Positions 48,199 to 58,565 of a DNA stretch of 64,000 nucleotides are shown here, one piece after another (positions within the stretch are counted from its first letter, which is position 1; every line of letters begins with the position of its first letter). Origin of the DNA: Symsagittifera roscoffensis (Eukaryota; Xenacoelomorpha; Acoela; Convolutidae); assembly GCF_963678635.1 (NCBI RefSeq), contig NC_087064.1:3719926-3783925 (forward strand). Reading direction: 5' to 3'. A model generated the notes under the pieces. That model did no database searches and was not told where the DNA came from. It saw only the letters and a program-made list of their open reading frames with translations. The position numbers and the translations under genes are program-made.

Positions 48199-48205
48199 AT
48201 GTGAA

Positions 48206-51200
48206 ATGTCATTTGTTGACACGAAGATTAAACTGCTGTTGAAGAGAGTTCCCAAACCACTGCCGGATAATTACAACCTAGTAGCTGATGTGCGCAGCTC
48301 CGAGCCATGCTCAAAACTGCTGGACTCGCTTCAGATGCGAATAGCTTTGAACACATTTGAGCAAGCTACAGTTAAATTTCCAAATGGAGATTGCTCAGTG
48401 GTAAATCCAACAGGTCAGTTGATACGAATTTTTCAGGCGGGGGGGGGGAGCTGTAGCGACTTTAATGCGTGCCGCTTGGCAAGAGCAATTAAAGTAGTAA
48501 ATCACTGAGTTTCAATTGCAAATGTGACAAAACAAACTCAATTCTAATTGCGCTAATAGCAACAGTCTAAATTATTGGCGTTCCAAAAAAGTTATTGGGG
48601 TTCCCAAAAAGTTTCAACAATCAAGCAGGCAGATTAAGGGCGTCATCTAAAAGACGAAAAGTGTGCCAAAGTTATATACCATACCCTACCGCTATCAAAA
48701 AGAAAAAAGAGTAACAGTAAATGGTGCCTAAATGCCCTCGAAAAAAAAACTTCATTTGTTTTTTTTCGGGCCACTAAAAGTGGCGATGAACAATGAAAAA
48801 TTTGTCTTCAAGTTTTCCATTTTTACCTTTTTTTCTCGCAAAAGCATTTCTCACACAAACAAACGTCAGATGGCGTCGAGTGATATATCATATTAAAGTC
48901 CTTTCAATAGTGATTTAATCGATACATTTTCAAAAAATAGGTCCTTAATTTAGAGAAAAACCGCTTTGAAAGTTTTTACAGTGAAGAAGGGTAAGTAGAG
49001 CGAGAGCGTTTGCTTAAGCTATAAAAAGTTTTCTTAGTTTTATTTTTTTCATTTCGCTTTTTCGGCACAAAAATGTTAGAATCTGCAAACAAAAAGTTGG
49101 CGGGTTTTAATTTTCTCAACTTTGTTGGTAAAAATTGTGCACGGATTATTGTATTCAATTGAAGCCTAAATAATTGTATATTTTGTTTTTATTAAGAGTA
49201 ATCAACGTAGTGTATGAACGGAGTAAGAGTAATTATCAGATTTACCAGCAAAATAAAATTTTCATGTATTGATCCAGTTTTCTCACGCATGAGGTCAAGT
49301 GAAATTTTATTTTAATGTAGTCAAGATTCGATCGAATTTTACCCTTGCGAGCAAGTTTCTTGTAATCGGGAACTAGACTTACTTTCCCCATAAACAACTT
49401 CTTTTACTTTAAATTGAACAGGCTGTATTTGAACCCTACAAACTTCGAGGTTCTTTACCACTTGGACTGGAGGTAACTTGATTGCTTTTGCAACCTAAGG
49501 TCTGAGGTTTGAGTCCCGGCTGGATCTTGTTTTTTTTTCAGCATTAGGTGCCACATCGCTGATTTTTTTGTGCTATAAGAAAAATTATTTTGAACTATTT
49601 CCAAATTTGTTCACCGATTTTCAAAATTGGGGTCTAATTGGAAAGAACGATTGCTTCCCTGTGTGCCTGCTTTATCGTCTAGTCTCTCTTTACTTTGTCC
49701 CACAGTCTACCGCCTTCGAAAAAGTCTGTAAGGGAATATTTGCCCCATATATATTTTTTTCGTTTTCTCAAAAACTAATCTCCCAGATCTGAGATTCTGG
49801 TTTCAATGGAAATGACGGGTTGTAGAATGCTCCCCTGCATAAGCGGCTAGAACCACTTTTTCTAACAAAAAAAAAGTTATGACCCTCGGAGAAGTCAAAT
49901 TTTGGTTTTTGACCGTTTTTCAAACTTTTCTCAAAAACACCTTCTCAAATGCGGTTTTGGTTCAATCCAATGAACGGGCTGTGTGAAACTCCTTTGCATA
50001 CGCGATTACGACCAATTTCTAACGCAAACAGTTATGGCCCTCGGAAAATTCAAATTTTTGCCTTTTTCTAACTTAGACTTGGAAGGGTAGTTGCAAAACT
50101 ACCCTTCTAAATCTAAGACTTTGGTTTCATGCGAAATTTCAAGTTGTGTGAATTTTTTTCCGCAAGTGTCTACGTTCTATTTTTTTTACACAGAAAGCTA
50201 TGATTCTCGAAAATGTCAAATTTTTGATTAATTGACAAAAGGGTAGTTTTCGACAAAAGTCAAAAAACTTCCAAAATACTTCTGTCGAAAACTACCCTGC
50301 CAATATTCAGGTCAAAAAATACCTTACCAATTCTCAGGCGTTCAATCGAAAAACGTGGTTTTGGGTATCTTCTCTGCTCAAGCGGCCATGTTCCAGTTTT
50401 TTCTTAATAACTACCCTATCAAATCTGAGATAAAGGGTTCAATCGAAAGACGGTTGCGAGAAATTTGCCTGTAGAAGAAGCGAATCCTTAATTTTTGTAA
50501 GAAAAGTGTTGTCCTTGGGAAAATTCCGTTATCTTAAAAATTTTTGCTCTTAATTATTTTTAATAGAGAAACAACTAAGATTTTGAGCTGATTTAAATTT
50601 TTGAGTTAATGTATTACATACCGCATCAGTAGAACAATTTGAAGAAAAAAACATTTTAACTTGTACATCTAGCTTTAGCTGGGCCCTAGTTACCTTTATC
50701 GAGACATGCGAAAAATGTGTTTCACTTATGCTTTTTTTTGTTTTTTGATAATATTTTTATGCTTGGTTGTATCGTAAGTTGTGCAAAGCTTCGCTTTGCC
50801 TCTGTGTCAAAAGTTATGTCTAGAACCAAAACTATTGTTTTTTTCTTTTAGACTGAAATGTCATCCTTCATTTTGATTGACACTAAAATATGCTTTAAAA
50901 AATTATCATACGCCACCGAGGCTAACATTAAGCTACATTTTAGTGCTTGTCGGCACAAGTAAAAATTGGCAAAGTTTAAAGTGGTCGGAGTTTTCTGTGA
51001 TAACTACAGGAACTGGCTATTCTTTTTTATTGCTCTCATTGCTTAAACAATTTTTTTTTCAGTTCTGTTGAGCCCTCATTAGTAAGAGTCGATGAACGTA
51101 AAAAGACCCTTATATAGGTCCTGGCGTTTTTTTCAGGAAAGGCTTGAGATAATCTGATAACTACAGAAGTGCATTCATGCATATTCAAATCCATCTGTTA

Positions 51201-52417
51201 GGAAAATTGCACTCCAGTTTTCTCAAGTGAGTTATTTTTTATCAAAAAAGTCCTTTTCACAAACAGTTCTTGAAATTCAAAGAGTCTATATATTTTTTTC
51301 TGTGAAATTTTTTGTCCAAAAAACGGCTTTTTTTCTGTTAAGGTTCCTCCAAATGGTTTTCCTCGAATGGATAATGCTTAAGTAAAAGGTATAGCGTGAG
51401 AAAACTTGTTGATAATCAAAAACCACATTTTTAAGGCTAGAATGTTCTCTGCGGCCTTGCGCAGCAAACAGTTACTTACTAATGTCAAATCAAATAATAA
51501 CCTATGAATTACATCAGGCACGTGGGGAGATATGGGATTGAAAGATGGCCTGGAGTATCTACTAGAGGTCAGAGGTCAAGCTATGGACTTGGAAGTGAAT
51601 GCTGGCGCGGACTACACGCCTTTGAATTTGATGTCAGACAAGGAGTATGATGAGAAAAAGGGAACTGTTCGAGATTTCCTGAAGAGCAACAAATTGGGCA
51701 AGTTCAGTGAAGACTACCAAGAGAAGAAGCAGAAGGAAATGGAAGAGCAAATGAACTTGTACGAACAACTCAAAGATAAAGTGAGTATTTTTTTAAGAAA
51801 GTTTGTAAGCCTCCGTTTCCTCTAAAATTGTTACCTAGTTTTTTGTTGAAAAATTGCTGTGTGCTGGGTGAGCATTCATAATTTAGTTTAAAGTTGAAAT
51901 GTTTAAAGAACACTTGGTGAAATTTTTAAAGGGATTTAAGCTAAAGAAGGTTAAGTTTTCTAAGATTTGCAAGTTGATTCAAACTGGTTTGCGGTTTTAT
52001 TTAATTTTCAGTCAAATGCGTTTACTGTTATTCGAGAAGCTATGATTATTAAAGTATATAGCACACTCTAGTCAGTTGGTTTGTCTTTGAAAAAAAAGGC
52101 TATGCCCCTTAAAATCCGTAAAAATCGAAGTATTATGTTGGGATTTGACCTTTTAATTCCAGGCTGGTCAAAGAGTTGAATTAGAAAACAGTCTGCGAGG
52201 AGAGCTGAAATACATCGGGGAAACTGACTTCGCCTCTGGCTTCTGGGCTGGCATCGCTCTAGATGAACCGTACGGAAAAAATAACGGAACGGTTGCTGGC
52301 CGAAAGTATTTCACGTGTACAGATAATTACGGGCTGTTTCTGAAGTTGAACAAATTTAAAGTTGGTGATTACCCGCCTATTGATGACGGACTTGACGATG
52401 ACCCCGAAATTATTTGA
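48206..52417 (+). CDS. TBCB: Tubulin-folding cofactor B, three coding exons
   Basis: Coding exons 48206-48413, 51518-51780 and 52163-52417, joined in phases 1 and 0 at AG/GTCAGT, CATCAG, GTGAGT and TTCCAG sites, giving 241 aa (human TBCB 244). Exon 1 and the start of exon 2 form the divergent ubiquitin-like domain. Exon 2 has the linker with SDKEYDEKKGTVRDFLK and SNKLGKF and a charged helix. Exon 3 is the CAP-Gly domain (FWAGIALDEPYGKNNGTVAG, with the GKN(N/D)G loop), ending in the acidic tail DDDPEII, which matches the family's C-terminal acidic EEY/DEI-type ligand. TBCB works with TBCE to handle alpha-tubulin during folding and dimer disassembly in the cytosol. The ATG is 8 nt after an AG acceptor. 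The gene looks intact. Confidence 0.95.
49760..50540 (+). repeat. Diverged tandem repeats in TBCB intron 1, with long inverted repeats
   Basis: Four to five diverged units of roughly 110-210 bp. They are anchored by CAAATCTGAGA-type and TTTGGTTTCAAT-type steps near 49790, 49945, 50106, 50320 and 50420, with (G/C)CCTCGGAAAA near 49890 and 50040. Two strong hairpins: AAGGGTAGTT/AACTACCCTT around 50080-50104, and GGGTAGTTTTCGACA/TGTCGAAAACTACCC (15 bp, 50231-50297). Confidence 0.6.
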
Positions 52418-52624
52418 CGATCAAATAGAGTGAGGATCCTTCGGGTGCTGAATGTCTTGCAAATAATGAATTTGTCGGTACTAGTCTGATAGATGGGTGC
52501 GTCAGTTATAAGAGATCAAGTTAACATCCTCCAACCCCCTGTTCTGATTTCAAATAGAAACAGAAACATGAATTATTTTATTGCGTTCACAAAATGTGAC
52601 GCCGCCGCCACCACAAAAGAAATA
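52418..52624 (+). other. TBCB 3' flank up to element C
   Basis: About 207 nt between the TBCB stop and the probable LTR start. No AATAAA or ATTAAA; only weak variants (AATAAT, AATAGA). The first strong poly(A) signals downstream are inside the LTR (52984 and 53039). Confidence 0.5.
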
Positions 52625-53154
52625 TGTTTTTATTCCCTTGCAAAAGGAAGGGAAATGCTATTGGAATAATTCGTATAACGTTTTAAGCATTGAGAATTGA
52701 AACGACTATTCTCATTCAATGCGAATATTAACGATTCCTCTCGTAAAATACGAGCATACGAAACCTTCTTCTCGTAAAATACGAATGTACGAATAGAGAA
52801 TACGAAGTTAAGAAGTAACTTCTCATTTGATACGAAAAGTGGCGTGATTTCCCCATCTGAGTATAAATAGAAGCTCAAAACTACGGGAATTCATTCCCAA
52901 CAATATCTCTTCTAACACCAACGCCACTCTCTTCAAACCACCCCCAATCAATCTCTAAAAAATATCTCCAATCTCACCCTTAAAATAAATATAGAGTCAA
53001 AAGGCAACTAGCTGTAAATTCATACTAACTTCTTTTTTAATAAAATATTTCTCAGCGAATTTTAGATTTACTTTCTAAGATAGAAAGTAGAAAGGACCCT
53101 TTATTCCTAGCAAGCGTTTTGTCCGACGTCTATAGTTTTGCTAGCGTAATAAAT
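52625..53154 (+). repeat. Element C 5' LTR
   Basis: The start is tentative (TGTTTTTATTCCC at 52625); the end is placed just before TGGTGCGACCAG. U3 holds two TTCTCGTAAAATACGA-type repeats (about 52736 and 52770). TATAAATAG at 52862 and poly(A) signals AATAAA at 52984 and 53039. No matching 3' LTR is found in the window, so the borders are not confirmed by comparison. Confidence 0.6.
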
Positions 53155-53376
53155 TGGTGCGACCAGTGAGGCACACCTTCTAAAAATTCGCAAAAATTGC
53201 TAAAGTCTCAAAAAGAGATAAAAAAGCAAAGAATCCAATTCTCAAACTGGAGAATTGTTGAAATTTCTCTTACAAATAAAGAGAAGTAATAAATTTCCAA
53301 ATCGGAAATTTAAGTTTTCTAAACAAATTTATAAACTTTTCTATCTTTCTTTTTAAAGTTTTAAACTAAATATAAA
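53155..53376 (+). other. Element C primer-binding site and leader
   Basis: TGGTGCGACCAGTGAGG at 53155-53171 starts with TGG right after the presumed LTR end, the place of a tRNA primer-binding site. I have not matched it to a tRNA. The following ~200 nt are A-rich leader up to the Gag ATG. Confidence 0.5.
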
Positions 53377-54780
53377 ATGGCTGATACCCCAATATCCCAT
53401 CCCAACTTGTCTTTAATGACATTTTCGGGAAACGATCCGAACCAAAATGCTACAGCATTTTGGAATTCAGTTGAAAACAAAATTCTTTTCTCATTAGGTC
53501 AAAGACCTGCTGATAATGATGCACGACGCAGCTATGATAGCAGACAACGATCCCTATTCGGATCATTGTTAACTGATACATCTCTTGAATGGTTCAATGA
53601 TAATGTAACCAATGCTACCACATGGGCACAACTCAAAGATCTCTTCCTAAACAGATTCACTGACGGACGAGATCAATTCAAACATAGAATTGATGCTGAA
53701 AATGCAGCTCGCCAAGATGGCGAATTAATAAAAAATTATTTCCACAGAATCAAATCTTCTGTAGATAGAGGATGGCCCGAAAGTATTGATGTAACCGTTC
53801 ATGCTACTGAAGATGCTCAAAATGCTGAGAGAACTATACAAACCAGACAAAGAAGTCAAAAATATATTGATTTCTCAATTAAGGGACTAAGACCTCTAGC
53901 CCTTAAACAAAAAGCTCATGAATACATGATAGAGCATCCAAATGCCAATTGGGATCAATTCACAAATCATGTAATCACTAAGGATCTAACATTCATTGTT
54001 GCTACTGATCCTGCTAATAAGTCAACAACGGATAAAATAACTTCATTAGAAACTCAAATTAAAGAACTAACTAAATTGATCAAGAATCAAGAAGTTAGTG
54101 CAATCAATGATCAGACTTCATTTCAACGACGTCACCCTGACATCAAGGGAAGACCTAATAGTACACGATTCTGCGAATATTGTAGAATGAATGGACATTC
54201 TATATCTAGATGATCAAAAAAGCAAGTTCAGGACGAAGTAAATAAGTTGCGGAAAGAGCTCACAACAAAAAATGAACGAAGAGTTTCATTTGAAACTGAT
54301 TATAAACGAAATCGAAGACCGAATAACTTCCCTAACCAGAGTAACCCTAACCCAAGTAACCGGTTTTGGGATAACCAAAACAGAACTACTAACAATTCAA
54401 ATCCTAGCCAAAATAACTATGGCATTCGCCATAATTATAACTATAACGGAAACAATTTCCAAAAGGCTAATGCACAATCGTCTTTCAATAACAAAAGACC
54501 CCAAACCTATGATGATAGGTATCCCAGAGAAAACAAATTCAGAGAAAATGAACAAGTTGCTAAACAGTTCTACGACCAAGAACATAGGCAATTCAATAGT
54601 AACCCTAGAGGTAGACCATATAACACTGGAAGCTATAATAGCAATAACAGTCGAGACTCAACGCGATCTCAATCACCAAATTTTAGATCGAATCAAATAC
54701 AGTCTGAAACTACCCACTGGGTTGAGGAAGAAGTCAATTACTGTGATGCTATCACTGATTTCTTTCCTTTAAACTATTAA
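53377..54780 (+). pseudogene. Element C Gag, interrupted by one in-frame TGA
   Basis: Open from ATG 53377 to TAA 54778-54780 (468 codons), apart from TGA at 54211-54213. The N-terminal 200 residues look like the retrotransposon Gag capsid family (start with HPNLSLMTFSGNDPN; FWNSVENKI; LKDLFLNRF). A zinc knuckle CX2CX4HX4C begins at 54169, but its fourth ligand, which should be Cys, is that TGA. After it comes an Asn/Arg-rich, basic, probably RNA-binding tail. The end overlaps the frameshift signal for Pol. Either a single point mutation killed this copy, or the codon is read through. Confidence 0.85.
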
Positions 54781-54857
54781 AGTCTCCGAAACCAAGCGAT
54801 GATAGTAATCCTAAATCAAGGATATATCTTAGCTTATATCATTTTGCCACCGGAGAC
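54768..54857 (+). promoter_or_regulatory. Programmed -1 ribosomal frameshift signal between Gag and Pol
   Basis: Slippery heptamer T TTA AAC (54768-54774) in the Gag frame, one codon before the Gag stop. Slipping back one base enters the Pol frame, which is open from there through the protease. Seven nt downstream, GTCTCCG (54782-54788) can pair with CGGAGAC (54851-54857). Inside that loop GATATA and TATATC can pair too. Heptamer, spacer and stem match canonical -1 sites. Confidence 0.8.
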
Positions 54858-55663
54858 AAAAACAATAATAGTGGACTTGAAATTGAATTCATGATTGATC
54901 CAGGATCAACTTGTAGTATCATAAACTACCCAACTTATCAAGAATTGGAAAAATTAGGTCAAAAAATGACAATTTACCGATCCAAAATTAAAGCAAAGAC
55001 TTATAATGGATCTGATATACGTTTGTTTGGCCATACATCTATTCAATCTTGTTTCGACACTGATGGAAAATATCCATCTAACCACAAAGTGTGGATAACT
55101 GAAGAAATAACTGCTAATCTGTTAGGAGTAGACTTTTGTCATCTCTTCTTAAAAGCTCTCTACTTTGATATCCCCGCAGTTGAGCTCAATTCAAAAGGTG
55201 TAATATCCTACGGGTTGATGAACAACGATAAAGAATATCCTAACGTTTCAAAAATTGTCTCAATTAACTTGAAAGAACCCTTGTTCATTCCAGCACGCTC
55301 TACATACTTATACAAACACTTGGCTGAACCAAATTCATACTTCGAAAAAGGGACTACTTTCCTGCCTCATAAAAATACAACCAAAACCGAATTGGTTTTC
55401 ATTAATACAGTTTGTACTCAAATTGAGCAAAGCCTACCTATCCTAATTGAGAATCAGAAAGATCATCCTGTCACACTAAACAAGTGTGTACTAGGATATG
55501 CAGTAACTGATATTCAAGGAGACGAGGATAAAATATTTGCTATCCACGATTGTGATGAGTTCACCACGAGAATTTTAAACGAAAGTTCGGAATTCGATAG
55601 CTGTTTCATGCTGAACACTGTTGTCAATACAACACAGGAAAGCAATACTCAATTATCCGGCCC

Positions 55664-56100
55664 CTGTCTACAATATGTAGACTTCAAAAAAAGGTCCATA
55701 TTCGAATCGAATATGCCCATTGCCCATACAATCTCTGCAGATAGAGCAATGAAAAAAGGATTTGCTGAATCAATTAGCAAAAGGTATCCTGAGCTACGAC
55801 ACTTTTGTAACTCAATACATGCTAACATTAACGATATTCTCATCTTCACTGATCCAAAATCTGGACAAATCATATATAACCTGATTACCAAACAGAGGTA
55901 CTTTCAGAAACCCACTTCCGACGCTATATTCAATACCTTGTCCGAAATGAAAGATCATGCTATAGCAAATAACATTCGATCTATCGCAATGCCCAAAATT
56001 GCTTGTGGCTTCGATAAAATGAATTGGGAAGAAGTTTCCAAAATCATTGTCGATGTATTCCAACATTCTGGAATTACTATATTTGTCTATGTTTCAGGAC
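55664..56100 (+). other. TARG1-like macro domain inside element C Pol
   Basis: About 145 residues. Motif order matches human TARG1/OARD1: N-terminal strand LQYVDF; AHTISAD against its AHCISED; LITK (Lys codon 55890-55892) against LITK with K84; QKPT against HKPT; AMPKIACGFD (Asp codon 56013-56015) against SMPRIGCGLD with D125; W-E-V; closing strand ITIFVYV against IKITVY. Both catalytic residues of the TARG1 mechanism are kept, so glutamate-ADP-ribose hydrolase or deacylase activity in the intact parent element is plausible. It lies between protease and reverse transcriptase, where the polyprotein could release it. Confidence 0.88.
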
Positions 56101-57775
56101 AAGAAATCAAGGACATGTCTGCCCTTGAAGTGTTTGATACAGAGAATGTATCAGAAATATTTGAACAAATTGGTTCAGATATAGTCAAAGTATGCAAAAA
56201 TGAAAACGAAATAGCAACTGACTTTTCTAATGATGCAAAGAACCTTTGCAGGCCTCCCTTGAAAGAACAATTTAAAAAGTACCGAAACAAAGAACATAAT
56301 GATCGGCTAATTGCCTTTCTAGTCAACGAAACGTTTACCCAATACTCCTCAATTGATAAGGACAATAGTAGTACTTTGGAAAAAATTGAAACTACTATTA
56401 AATTTTTATCTGACTTCGATTTCACACAAAGTGATATATCGGATGATGAATTTGCAGATCTAATTCAAATGCTGATAGAGGATCAAGATGTTTATTCTCA
56501 TCACAAATATGACATTGGAAAAACGAAGCATAAATTCCATATACCACTCAAAAAAGACGCAACGTTTAAAAAGCAACGGCCTAGTAAAATCCCAGTCCAT
56601 CTAAGAGATAAATTGGACAAGTTAATGGATGAATTAATCCAAGCAGGCATAGTCAGAGAACTAAATGAAAAAGATGATATGAACTCATGGTTCGTAAATC
56701 CAGTCATCATTCTTCCAAAAAAAGACTACGTTAAGTTAGTCTTGGATGCTAGGTATCTAAACTCAATCACAGATACTAGCAATTGTAGTTGGCCATTAGA
56801 ACCACTACAAGTTCTCATGACCCGAATAAACGGATCATACTTCACAAGTAGTGATCTCTCTTGCGCCTACCATCAAGTACCTCTAACAGATGAGGCCCAG
56901 AAATTAACAAGCTTTATTGTAGGAGGTAGACAATATACCTACCAAGTTGGTTTCTATGGCTTGAAACCACTTTCAAATTTCTTCAGTAAACTAATGAGAT
57001 ATGCCTTCGGACCCCTCATTAAAGAAAAAAAAGCAATTACTTACATAGACGACACTCTGTTACAGAGTCAAACTAAAAACGAAATGTTTGGCACAATTCG
57101 AGAATATCATTCTCTTTTACGGAAGGTCAACTTAAAAGCTGCCCCTGACAAAACCTTTTTCTTTCTAAGAAAAGTTAAATTTTTAGGCCACGTTGTCTCT
57201 AAAGATGGTCTTTCCCCAATCGCTTCACGAATTGATGACATAAAAAAATTGAAATCCCCTGAATCAAAAACAGTAGTTCTAGGAGTAATAGGTGTCATGG
57301 GATTCTTTAGCACATACATCATCAATTTTCATGTGGACGCAAAATGTCTATATGAACTGGCAAATAGTAGTGATAAGTTTCAATAGCTACCATGCCATGA
57401 AGAAGTTTTTCAAAAACTGAAAGACAAATTCTGTCATGACATTTTAAATGCCATACCTAATGTAAACTACCCATTCCACATTCACGCCGACTCCTCAAAT
57501 GTAGGAACCGGGTGTATACTCATCCAAGACTTTCCTGAAGGGAAAAGAATTGTTTCTGCCAATTCTCGAGTCTTTGATAAAGCTGAGCAGAAAATGTCTA
57601 CTCAACATCGTGAATTATGTGGAATAATATCTGCTTTGCAAACCTATGAATTCTACATTATAGGTTCACCCTTTCCTCTATACCTATATTGCGACCACAG
57701 ACCTATTCTCTTCTTATGGTCCAGAAAAGGACAACTTTCTCATAGATTTTTCAAATATCAAGTCGTATTGACAAA

Positions 57776-58565
57776 ATTCAGGACCGGATACTTGAAGACA
57801 TAACTCCGGTCCATAAAGATCATGAATTCCATGGGCGTTAGATTTGCCCCTTTTTCTACTAATCCGTCGTAGATTTCCACCCTTCTCTCGACTTCCTTGT
57901 CCTCCTACAATTCCATCTAGTTTAATTGGCAAATTTAAAAAGAAATAAAAACACTAAACCATTTAATTGGCCAAACTAAATATTTTTTAAATTCTTTTTA
58001 TTGGCCTTTTCTTTTTTTTCCCTTTTTCTACTTTATAAATATTTCATTTGTAATAAACCACAAAACACCAAAAATAACATAATAACAATTAGATTTTAAA
58101 ATAACTTTTATAAATATAAGACTTAATATCGGTATACGATTTCACTAGTTTGACTGCCGCCATCATAGATATCAAAAATTGCATAAAGCAAAACGAAAAG
58201 TCAGAAAGAAACAAAAAAATCCTTATCGTGAAGAAAAAGGATTAAAAGCCTATATCAGGCAGTTTGAATTATTATTCATTGAAGACCAACATGATCTTCT
58301 ATGTATTAATGAATATAATGATGACTATACTAAGAGTCCAAAAATTTGCTTACCCATCTCCCTAGTGCTAAACTGCTTTGAGTTAGCTCATAAGCATCCT
58401 CTTAGCGGTCACCACGGCGAAACAAAAACTTTGGAAATAATCAAAAGATATTTCTATTGGCTCGGACTCTATAAATGGGTCAACATGCTTCTTCATGATT
58501 GCCTAGAATGTCAGAAAAATAAGCCAAAACGAAAAGACCTGAATGAAGCTCCATTACAACAATGG
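57776..58565 (+). repeat. 790-bp segment inserted into RNase H, copied from 62571-63360
   Basis: Collinear with 62571-63360: the end of the 791-bp repeat (57776-57906), the start of the next (57907-58164), then 401 bp of integrase (58165-58565). It shares base variants with the third partial repeat (CAATTAGATT, against CAATTGGATT in the two full repeats). Pol resumes at 58566. The RNase H C-terminal end appears missing, so the segment replaced rather than simply entered the gene. A four-base ATTC overlap is at the left junction. Confidence 0.8.

Larger units (their letters stand above)
54768..57775 (+). pseudogene. Element C Pol, 5' part: protease, macro domain, reverse transcriptase, RNase H start
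   Basis: In the -1 frame relative to Gag; first ATG 54891. Order: protease-like region with FMIDPGST (Pro in place of the usual Thr/Ser after the catalytic Asp) and LLGVDF; a spacer; TARG1-like macro domain (about 55664-56100); an acidic spacer; reverse transcriptase about 56480-57250 with LDARYLNS, SDLSCAYHQVPL and YIDD at 57042-57053; RNase H with IHADSSNVGTG and TQHRELCG. A TAG at 57384-57386 interrupts at the RT/RNase H connection. RNase H is cut at about 57776 by the foreign 790-bp segment. This copy cannot make a full Pol. Confidence 0.9.

Noticed and set aside
50850..50990. Possible decayed copy of the TBCB start exon in intron 1 (TTTTAG then ATGTCAT and GACACTAAAAT)
   Set aside because: Similarity to the true exon is short and soon lost; chance cannot be excluded.
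54211..54213. Genome-wide UGA-to-Cys genetic code
   Set aside because: TBCB and all three element B ORFs end at TGA in expected places.
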